Shown: in pieces, positions 20,514 through 28,561 of the stretch
How positions within the stretch are numbered: the stretch's first letter is position 1
How the letters are laid out: every line of letters begins with the position of its first letter
DNA from: Sodalis ligni
GTDB taxonomy: Bacteria > Pseudomonadota > Gammaproteobacteria > Enterobacterales > Enterobacteriaceae
Direction of reading: 5' to 3'
NCBI RefSeq assembly: GCF_016865525.2
Contig: NZ_CP075169.1
Coordinates: 2,790,337-2,854,336, forward strand
Length of the DNA stretch: 64,000 nucleotides
The notes under the pieces: model-generated
What the model was told of the DNA's origin: nothing
The model's database searches: none
What the model saw: the letters and a program-made list of their open reading frames with translations, nothing else
Made by a program: the position numbers and the translations under genes

Positions 20514-21397
20514 ATGAGCAAAAAAATCAGCGGCGTACTGACGGCTATCGTCACCACCTTCGACAAAACGGCGATTTCAGCCCGAGCGCCATGCGTTTGC
20601 AGGTTCAGCGCCAGTTGGGTTACGGCAACGGCATATTCTGCGGGGGCACCAACGGCGAGTTTTTTGTGCTGAACGAGAAGGAAAAGCTGGCATTAATTGA
20701 GACCTGCACCGATGAGGTGGCGGGCAAGGCGGCGGTGGTTGGGCATATCGGCGAGATATCCACCCGCGAAACCATCCGGCTCGGTAAGCAGGCGGCGGGT
20801 TTGGGCGTCGATGCGGTTTCCGTGATCACGCCCTATTTTGTGCCGCTAAAACAGGAGGAACTGGCGTGGCATTACCGGGCCATCGCCGATGCCTTGCCGG
20901 TGCCGATCTTTCTCTACAATATTCCGGCGCGCACCGGCAATACGCTGCAACCGGAAACCGTCCGGCAATTGGCGTCCCATCCAAATATTATCGGCATCAA
21001 AGACAGTGCCGGCAGCTATGAAAGCCTGAGCGGCTTTCTCAACGCCGTGAAGGATCTCGAGGGTTTCAGCGTGCTTAACGGTCCCGACTCGCTCATTCAT
21101 CAGGGCTTTGTCGATGGCTGCTCCGCCTGCATCTCCGGTTTGGCCAACGTCGCGCCAAAAGAGATTAACGCTATATGGTCCCGTTTCCATGCCGGCGATG
21201 TGGAAGGCTCCCGTGCGGCGCAGGAACAGGTGACCTGACTGCGAACCGATCTGTATAACGTGGCGTTTTCTCCGGCGGCGGTGAAAAAAGCGGTGTCGCT
21301 GATGGGTTATGACGTAGGGGAAAGCCGTTATCCCATCCGGTTCAGCGCGGCGGATGAGGAAAAAATCCTCCAGATCATCAATAAATATACCAAGTGA
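20514..21397 (+). pseudogene. DapA-family (dihydrodipicolinate synthase/2-keto-sugar-acid aldolase) gene with frameshift and stop
   Basis: The start ATG at 20514 follows ACGAGGG. The product begins MSKKISGVLTAIVTTFDK, loses frame near 20567 (a missing base in the AAAG/ACGG region), and resumes as DFSPSAMRLQVQRQLGYGNG. The family motifs CGGTNGEFF, SVITPYFVP, FLYNIPARTG (Tyr) and IIGIKDSAG (Schiff-base Lys) are all present. A TGA at 21236-21238 then cuts the frame, yet the same frame continues past it as LRTDLYNVAFSPAAVKKAVS to a natural end at 21397. Two independent lesions make a pseudogene likely. Intact relatives (YagE/YjhH-like) cleave 2-keto-3-deoxy sugar acids to pyruvate and an aldehyde, which would fit the flanking dehydrogenases. 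Confidence 0.85.
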
Positions 21398-21470
21398 TTT
21401 TTGCTGCGTGCGTTTATACGCGCCGCGGAATCACGACCGTGGGCCGGTGGGATAATAACGGAATCTCAAC

Positions 21471-22421
21471 ATGAAAATACTCTGTACTTCGCCCTCTTTT
21501 GCTAAATATGATGATAGTCCGGTCATGGCGCTTAAACAGCATGGCCTGGAAATAGTAATGTTGCCGGCGGATATCAGTCTGTCCGAACTGCGTCCGCATC
21601 TAGCCGATACCCTGGCGATGATTGTGGCGTTTACCGAGGTGACTCCGGCACTGCTGGAGATGGCGCCGCAGCTCAAGATTGTCTGCAAGCATGGCGTCGG
21701 CGTGGACAATATTGACCTGAAGGCCACCGCTGAACGGGGTATTTATGTCACCAATGTTCCCGATGCCAATAAGCATGCGGTCGCCGATTTTGCTTTTTCC
21801 TTGATCCTGGCCGGCGCCCGCCAGCTGACGCAATCCGTTATCCAGACGCGGGAAGGCCGCTGGCCGCGGATCTTTGCCACCGATGTCTATGGCAAAACGC
21901 TAGGCATTGTGGGACTGGGGAATATAGGCAAACAGGTGGTCTTGCGCGCCGCCGGATTTAACATGCGCGTGCTGGCCTATGATTTTTATCAGGACGAAGC
22001 CTTTGCCCGCGACCATAACGTTGAGTTTGTTACGTTGGATTCACTGGTGCGACAGAGCGATTTCATTACGCTTCATACGCCGTTGACCACCGAGACCCGC
22101 AACCTGTTCGATGAAGCGCGGCTGAAACGTATGAAAAAAAGCGCCTTCCTGATTAATGTTTCCCGTGGCGGCGTGGTGGACGAAAACGCGCTGTATGATG
22201 CGTTGGTTGATCACGTCATCGCCGGTGCCGCGGCGGATGTGTTTGAACAGGAACCGTTAAAGACCCATCCATTATTTAGCTTAGATAATTTTATACCAAC
22301 ATCACATATCGCGGGGTATACCGACGGCGCCATCAGCGCCATCGGTGCCCGTTGTGTGGAACAGATTATTCAGTGCGTGGTACACCAGCAAAGACCTGTA
22401 AATATCATGAATTCACTTTGA
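21471..22421 (+). CDS. D-isomer-specific 2-hydroxyacid dehydrogenase
   Basis: 316 residues. The split catalytic domain (MKILCTSPSFAKYDDSPVMA at the start; PTSHIAGYTDGAISAIG near 280) encloses the NAD domain with GIVGLGNIGKQVV near residue 146. Catalytic Arg is in NVSRGGVVDENAL near 238 and Glu in DVFEQEPL near 262. The protein appears complete. It is placed between the broken aldolase and an MFS carrier. A phosphoglycerate dehydrogenase-like or glyoxylate reductase-like activity is possible; in this context it likely acts on a hydroxy acid of the same pathway. Confidence 0.85.
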   Translation: MKILCTSPSFAKYDDSPVMALKQHGLEIVMLPADISLSELRPHLADTLAMIVAFTEVTPALLEMAPQLKIVCKHGVGVDNIDLKATAERGIYVTNVPDANKHAVADFAFSLILAGARQLTQSVIQTREGRWPRIFATDVYGKTLGIVGLGNIGKQVVLRAAGFNMRVLAYDFYQDEAFARDHNVEFVTLDSLVRQSDFITLHTPLTTETRNLFDEARLKRMKKSAFLINVSRGGVVDENALYDALVDHVIAGAAADVFEQEPLKTHPLFSLDNFIPTSHIAGYTDGAISAIGARCVEQIIQCVVHQQRPVNIMNSL

Positions 22422-22525
22422 TGGTATTTAATAATGGGGAGAATGGCTATTTTCTCCCCGGGTATAGTACTCGATATGGTGCTCATTTATTCAAATAAGC
22501 GCCACTCTATATTGGGCCAATCATC

Positions 22526-23845
22526 ATGAACGATGCCGCAACGAAATCTCGTATCCGCTGGTGGGTCGCCGGCTTAATGTGGCTTGCCATTGCCATTAAT
22601 TATGTTGACCGCACGGTGCTCTCCGCTTCCGCGCCGCAATTGATTAAAGAGCTCAGTTTAAATCCTGAGACCATGGGCCTGGTGATGGCCGCATTTTTTT
22701 GGTCTTATTCGTTATTGCAAATTCCCGGCGGTTGGTTTGCCGATCGTTTCGGCCAGAAAAAAGGGCTGGGATTGGCGCTGGGCTGGTGGTCCGTCGCCAC
22801 CGCGGCCATGGGACTGGCCACAGGATTCAAATCCCTGCTGGCGCTGCGATTGGCCTTGGGAGTGGGCGAGGCCGCCGCTTATCCGAGCAATGCCGGCATC
22901 ACCGCCCGCTGGTTCCCGGACAAGGAGCGCGCCACGGTGTCAGGCCTGTTCGACAGCGCCTCGAAGTTCGGCAGCGCCGTGGCCATGCCGCTCATCGTTT
23001 GGCTTATCTATATGTTTGACTGGCGCATGACGTTCGTGATAACCGGTGCGGTCGGCCTGGTATGGCTGATTGCCTGGTATATTATCTATGCCGAAAACCC
23101 GGAAGACCATAAACATATCAGTTCGCAGGAAGTCCGCTATATTCGCGACGGGCAGTTACAAAAACACGGCGATAAATCGGTCCTGCCGATAAAATGGTAT
23201 AAGCTGCTGCGTTATCGCAATATCTGGGCGATGTGCATCGGGTTTTTCACCATTAACTATACCTCCTATTTTTTCATTACCTGGCTGCCGACCTATTTGG
23301 TAAAAGACAAAGGAATGGACTTTATCAATATGGGGATGGTGGCCGCGCTGCCGCTGCTGTGCGGCATGATCATGGAGGTGGCGGCGGGCTGGGCCTCGGA
23401 TGTCGTCGCCCACAAAAAAATCCTCTCCCTCACCGCCACCCGCAAGCTGTTTCTGACCATCGGTCTGCTGCTGGCGCTGTGTATCGGTTTCGCCCCGTTT
23501 ACCCAATCCGTGTTCATGACCGTATTGCTGCTGTGCGTGGCAAAATCGGGCACGACCATTGCGGCGTCGCAAGTGTGGGCCCTGCCGGGGGACGTGGCGC
23601 CGAAAAACAGCGTCTCTATGGTGGCCGGTTTGCAAAACACCGTCTCGAATTTCGGCGGGGCCATCGGACCGGTTGTTACCGGCTTTATTGTGGCGACAAC
23701 CGGCTCCTTTACCTATGCTTTGGTGTTTTCCGCCGCGCTGGTGGTGGTGGGGATTCTGAATTACCTGTTTTTGCTCGGTAGGGTTGAACCCATCGAGCCT
23801 GAAATTTCCGGTCCCGCGCCGCAAGCGTCCGTGGACCATATTTAA
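22526..23845 (+). CDS. MFS transporter, anion:cation symporter (ACS) family
   Basis: 439 residues with 12 predicted membrane segments. NYVDRTVLSASAPQL after helix 1 and LQIPGGWFADRFGQKKGL between helices 2 and 3 are signatures of the ACS family that imports hexuronates, galactonate, glucarate and related organic anions. ARWFPDKERATVSGLFDSAS lies before helix 5. It follows the hydroxyacid dehydrogenase and precedes a second, disrupted ACS carrier. The predicted role is proton-coupled uptake of the cluster's substrate. Confidence 0.85.
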   Translation: MNDAATKSRIRWWVAGLMWLAIAINYVDRTVLSASAPQLIKELSLNPETMGLVMAAFFWSYSLLQIPGGWFADRFGQKKGLGLALGWWSVATAAMGLATGFKSLLALRLALGVGEAAAYPSNAGITARWFPDKERATVSGLFDSASKFGSAVAMPLIVWLIYMFDWRMTFVITGAVGLVWLIAWYIIYAENPEDHKHISSQEVRYIRDGQLQKHGDKSVLPIKWYKLLRYRNIWAMCIGFFTINYTSYFFITWLPTYLVKDKGMDFINMGMVAALPLLCGMIMEVAAGWASDVVAHKKILSLTATRKLFLTIGLLLALCIGFAPFTQSVFMTVLLLCVAKSGTTIAASQVWALPGDVAPKNSVSMVAGLQNTVSNFGGAIGPVVTGFIVATTGSFTYALVFSAALVVVGILNYLFLLGRVEPIEPEISGPAPQASVDHI

Positions 23846-24779
23846 ATATTCAGTTGGTTGTCGTTAGTTTTAATAATCGCATTATCCAAAGGTAATGCGA
23901 TTATCGATTTACTCTGCGTCCTACATAATGATTTTCCGCAGGAGACGATAATGTCGCTTAATCCGGAACCACAAAAGTATATGACAGGCCACAATGCAGT
24001 GGAGAATATAAAATCGGCTAAAGGCAAGATGCGATTTATTATATTGACCGTGTTGTCAGTGGGTATTGCCATTAATTATATCGACCGTGCCACGATGAGC
24101 GTTGCCATTCCCTTTATGTCAACGGAATTGCATTTATCCAGCACCGACAGCGGATTTTTATTATCGGCGTTCTTTTGGAGCTACGTCTTGTTCCAACTGC
24201 CGGGGGGCTGGCTGGTGGACAGGTTCGGTCCACGTATCACCTTTGCCTTCAGTAGCCTCTGTTGGGGGCTGGCCACCGCGGCCTGCGGACTGGCGAACGG
24301 TATCACCGCGTTACTGGGCTTTCGGTTTGTGCTCGGCGCGGTGGAAGCGCCCAGCTATCCCGCCAGCTCATCAACGGTCACCCGCTGGTTCCCGCGCCAG
24401 GAGCGCAGCTTTGCCGCGGCCACTTTTAATAACGGCAGCAAGATAGGCGGCACCCTGGCCATTCCCATCGTCTCTTTCCTGATTGCCCTGGTGGGTTGGC
24501 GCATGACGTTTGTCATCTCCGGCCTGGCGGCGGTGATTTGGGCCGCGGCATGGTATGTCTGGTATCGTGATCCCCGCCAGCATCCCACCGTGTCGCAGGA
24601 AGAAGTGGAATTTATCGAGGCCAATCAGGAGCATATAACCGGCGAGGCCATGAGTATTGCGCAACTGCTGGCGCAGCGCACGGTGCAGGCCATGATGGCG
24701 GGCTTTTTTTGCGTGAATTTCGTCTCCTATTTTTTCTTCACCTGGTTTCCCACCTATCTGGTGGAAACCTTTCATCTGT

Positions 24780-26699
24780 GTGCGCCGGGCATGGCGCGTA
24801 GCGCCTTGACGGGCGCTGTCCCTGGACCGTGGTGGTCAAGGGGCGACTTGGAGGTGAAAGTCCTTTGCACACCCGGCAAGGGGAAGTGCTAGCCGAACGG
24901 CAAGGGTGCCCACCGCGAGGCGGGATCTGAAGGAAGCCGAAGGCAAAATGCTGGCCTGACGAACAGGAAGCGACTTAGGCGTGACAGCGGGGTAAGGCGG
25001 CACATATCGTCAAAGCCCGATACTTGCACGGAACGCTGTTACGTAGAGTCGACAGGTATAAGCATGAAGGTCGCGCGAATTACCCCGGGAGGTCTGTACG
25101 TCTGCCTTGGTGCTACCGGGCGTCGAGAGGCGACGGGATGAATGTACAGAAGTCAGCCGAGGCCATAGTAGCGGTGCAAAACCGGTATCGTGAAGGGCCG
25201 AACATTTACAACCGTGATTAGGACAGGTTATCTCGATGGGTATTGATGAGGCACAAGCGCAGGACACTGCGGCCCGGACAGGAGGAAGCGAACAGTATTC
25301 GCAAGGGCCTGACACGGGTGCTGAAATACCCACGGCGAAAGCTGAGCAAACGAAAGCGGAACAACCGTTGTCAATCGAGGCGGTGATAACACGCGGCAAC
25401 CTGATGCTGGCCTATCAGCGGGTTCTTGAGAATAAAGGCGCAGCAGGGGTCGATAATCTGGGCGTCGGCGAACTTAAAGACTGGCTGAAATGGCACTGGC
25501 CGACGGTGAAAGCGGCCCTGCTGGACGGAAGCTACCTGCCGCAGGCGATACGCCGGGTCGAACTGCCCAAGCCTAACGGCGGAGTCAGGGTCCTGGGTAT
25601 CCCCACGGTGGTGGACCGGCTTATCCAGCAGGCCATCCAGCAACACCTTACCCCCTATTATGAACCTGAGTTCTCCGAATCCAGCTACGGCTTCAGACCG
25701 GGCCGCAATGCGTGGCAGGCGGTGCGACAAGCACAAGCCTACGTGCAAGGCGGCCGGCGCTGGGTGGTGGACATGGATCTGGAGAAGTTCTTTGACCGGT
25801 TAACCACGACATCATGATGTCGAGGCTAAGCCGCAAAATCAAAGACGTCAGACTGCTCAGGCTCATCAGGCGTTATCTGGAAGCGGACATGGTCAGCGGC
25901 AAAGTGGTGACAAAACGGCGGGAAGGGATGCCGCAAGGCAGCCCGTTATCGCCGTTGCTCTCCAACCTGCTGCTGACCGACCTTGACCGTGAACTGGAGC
26001 GCAGGGCCACCGGTTCTGCCGTTATGCGGATGACTGTAATATCTACGTGAGCAGCCGCAAGGCGGGAGAACAGGCGATGAACTCGATAAGCCGGTATCTG
26101 GAAAAGCACCTGCGGTTGACGGTGAACCGAGATAAAAGCGCGGTGGCCAGGCCCTGGGAGCGCAAGTTCCTGGGATATAGCCTGACGTGGCACAAGCAGG
26201 CAAAACTGAAGATAGCGGCGAGCAGCGTGTCCAGGCTGAAGGAGAAAATCCGCAGCCTGACGACGGGAAACAGTTCAAAAGCGCTGAAAGCGGTTATCGA
26301 CGGGCTTGCTCCGGTGCTGCGAGGTTGGATAAGTTACTTCCGGCTGACCGAAGTCAAAGGGATACTGGAAGAACTGGACGGCTGGGTCCGCCGTAAGCTG
26401 CGTTGTCTGCTGTGGCGGCATTGGAAAAGGCCATACAAACGGGCAAGGATGCTGATGAAAGGCGGCCTGAGCGAAGAAAGGGCGTGGATATCGGCGACGA
26501 ACCAGCGCGGACCCTGGTGGAACGCGGGGGCAAGTCATATGAACCAAGCGCTGCCGAAGAAACTCTTCGATCGTGCAGGTCAGTTATCGCTGCTGGAGTT
26601 GCACAGGCAGTTCCAGTGTTGTAAATGAACCGCCGTATACGGAACCGTACGTACGGTGGTGTGAGAGGACGGCGGGAGTAATCCCGCCTCCTACTCGAT
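24780..26699 (+). mobile_element. Group II intron with intron-encoded protein remnant
   Basis: The 5' boundary GTGCG at 24780 and the 3' end CTCGAT at 26699 match group II consensus (GUGYG...AY). Joining T24779 to C26700 restores the MFS codons, so the borders are supported by the host gene. A domain V-like hairpin with ACCGCCGTA pairing TACGGTGGT lies near 26628-26662. Domain VI follows, with a perfect GGCGGGA/TCCCGCC stem and an unpaired A at 26693, six bases before the last base: the expected branch point. Domains I-III occupy roughly 24780-25235. The total length of 1,920 bases is usual for a bacterial intron of this type. No target-site duplication is expected. Confidence 0.93.
25236..26628 (+). 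pseudogene. ltrA: Group II intron reverse transcriptase/maturase, two frameshifts
   Basis: The N-terminal reverse transcriptase blocks are in one frame (MLAYQRVLENKGAAGVDNLG, VELPKPNGGVRVLGIPTVVD, SSYGFRPGRNAWQAVRQAQA, VVDMDLEKFFDR). A lost G near 25798 shifts the frame before block 4. Sequence then continues as MMSRLSRKIKDVRLLRLIRR and REGMPQGSPLSPLLSNLLL, and a lost G near 26004 shifts it again. The active-site YADD (26023-26034) and the maturase region (RKFLGYSLTWHKQ, VLRGWISYF, RGPWWNAGASHMNQALP) lie in a third frame up to the stop at 26626-26628. The stop overlaps domain V, as is common. With both shifts corrected it would be a normal protein of about 463 residues. As read, no active reverse transcriptase can be made. 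Confidence 0.88.
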
Positions 26700-27206
26700 C
26701 CCTGATGAAATTCGGCCTGCTCGGCATGCTGCCGGGCATCGCGGCGATTGTTGGCGGATGGTGCGGCGGCCTGTTGTCCGACAGTCTGGTGCGGCGGGGC
26801 TATTCTCTGCCCATCGCCCGTAAAATCCCGCTGGTGGGGGGGATGCTGGGCAGTTCGGTCATCGGTATAGCGGCTTATTCTCCCCCGGTTACCCTGCCCT
26901 GGCCGCGTTGTGTTTCGCCAATTTTGCCGCGACTTTCGCTTCCGCCGCATTATGGGCGCTGCCCTCCGACGTAACGCCCAACCGCGCCAACGTGGCGACC
27001 ATCGGCGGTATCCAGAATATGGCCGCGAATCTGGCGGGGATTATTTCGCCGATTTTTATCGGCGTGGTGATGCAATTTACCCATTCCTTTGTTATTCCTT
27101 TGGTTCTTGCCGGCGTTGTGGGTTTGGCGGGCGCGGTGGTCTACGGTATCTGGTTGCCGGAAGTGCAGCCAATGGCGCTGAAAATCAATTCCGGGAGGAG
27201 AAGAGC

Positions 27207-28255
27207 ATGAACCGGCAGACCCGCTGGAAACAGCGTCCAGACGATGCAACATGGGGTGATTTCGGTCCTGACGATCAGCTGGGCCGGCTTAATTTACTGA
27301 CGCCGGAAAAAGTGCTGGAAGGGGTGGCGGAGGTCAAGTCCGGCCGCACCTTCTGCCTGAGTTTGCCGCTGGATCTGCCCGGCGGAACCGTGATGAATCC
27401 CAGACGGCCGCCGCCGCGCATCCAGGCGACCCGGCGGGGGGATTATCCCAATATGACCTATCCCCTATCGCGGGACAATGCCCGCCTGACCGATGTCATT
27501 TGCGACGACATGGTTACCCTGGCTTTGCAGTATTCAACCCAGTGGGACAGTTTGGCGCATATGGGGCAATGGTTCGATGTGGCCGGTAACGGGGTGCCGG
27601 AAATGGTGTTTTATAACGGCTATCGCGCCGGAGTGGACATCGTGGGGGAACAGGATTACCGCCCCGGCGCAGGCTGCCAGCACGGCAGCCACCTCGGCGC
27701 AACGGCGCTGGGCATTGAGCATATGGCGCAGCACGGCATACAGGGCCGGGCGGTCATGGTGGATATTAAAAAACATTTCGGTATCGAGCGGCTGGCCTTC
27801 GGCTATGAGCATCTGCTGCATATTTTACGGGCGGACAATATCATCGTTCGTCCGGGGGATATGGTCTGTTTCAGAACCGGCATGGATGAAGCCATCATCG
27901 CCATGGCGGGGCGCCCGACGGCGATTACCTCGGCCGGCATTTCGCCGGTCTGGACGGCAGCGACGGACGGCTGCGCCGTTGGATTGTGGACAACGGTATC
28001 GTGGCGCTGATTGCGGATAATCCGGCGGTGGAGATTCTGCCGGCCCATCCCATGAACGAGCATGTTTATCCCTCTCATCCCCTGCATGAGCTTTGCCTGT
28101 TTCGGCTCGGCACCTATCTGGGCGAACTGTGGCATCTGAGCGAGTTGGCCGATGGGCTGGCGGCGGAGCGGCGGCACGCTTTCCTGCTTACCGCGCCGCC
28201 GCTCCGATTACCCGGTGCCGTGGGGTCCCCGGTAACGCCGGTGGCGACAATATAG
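27207..28255 (+). pseudogene. Cyclase-family (kynurenine formamidase-like) hydrolase with a single frameshift
   Basis: The protein starts at 27207, overlapping the MFS stop by four bases (ATGA). Family features are WGDFGPDDQLGRLNLLTPEK near the N-terminus, the metal-site segments YSTQWDSLAHMG near residue 112 and QHGSHLGATALGIEH near 153, and GDMVCFRTGMDEAIIAMAG near 220. The frame slips at a G run (27908-27911). The other frame then supplies DGSDGRLRRWIVDNGIVALI, EHVYPSHPLHE and LGELWHLSELADGLAAERRH, a typical C-terminus ending near 28255. Adding one G would give an intact protein of about 348 residues. Intact members hydrolyse cyclic or amide bonds with a metal cofactor. Its place at the operon end suggests a lactone or cyclic imide step. 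Confidence 0.85.
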
Positions 28256-28402
28256 TGAAAATACCGGGCGGCAAGCGCGCATGCGACGAGCCGCCCCATA
28301 ACGTATCACGCCCGATAATGCTGTATACCTAGCGCGACTCTTCTTTCCTCCGACCCCGCCTTGCCCATGTGGCTCCTTGCAGTGGTAATTATTATTTACA
28401 TT

Positions 28403-28427
28403 AATAATGCTAATGCGTATGATTCTC
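28403..28427. promoter_or_regulatory. Candidate Fur box upstream of fhuE
   Basis: AATAATGCTAATGCGTAT (28403-28420) resembles adjacent GATAAT-type hexamers of a Fur site, matching 12 of 19 positions of the classical box. It lies about 135 bases before the fhuE start in an AT-rich gap of about 300 bases with no gene. FhuE is an iron-repressed receptor in E. coli, which makes a Fur site expected. Match quality is moderate. Confidence 0.45.
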
Positions 28428-28561
28428 GTTTTCTTTTCTGTCTTATTTAATCTTTTTAAGTGACAATGTAACATTAAGTTATTTCAGGCTAAACAACCTA
28501 TAAATCAATAAGACCCATGAGTATGTGAGCAAAAATATAACCGGTTTCATGGAGAATAGTG

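Larger units (their letters stand above)
23951..27210 (+). pseudogene. Second ACS-family MFS transporter, split by a group II intron and frameshifted
   Basis: ATG at 23951 has a GCAGGAGACG site. The first exon encodes about 276 residues ([48 protein letters not shown]) and stops at 24779. After the intron (24780-26699) the reading frame resumes exactly, giving ...FHL-SLMKFGLLGMLPGI. Downstream, a one-base loss in a C run near 26882-26886 shifts the frame. The correct sequence continues as ALAALCFANFAATFA and QPMALKINSGRRRA to a stop at 27210. Removal of the intron alone would therefore not restore a full protein. Intact members import organic anions. The stop overlaps the start of the cyclase gene by four bases. 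Confidence 0.9.

Noticed and set aside
24780..26699. Insertion sequence or retron rather than group II intron
   Set aside because: There are no terminal inverted repeats, transposase or target duplication. The GTGCG start, domain V/VI hairpins and LtrA-like protein fit a group II intron.
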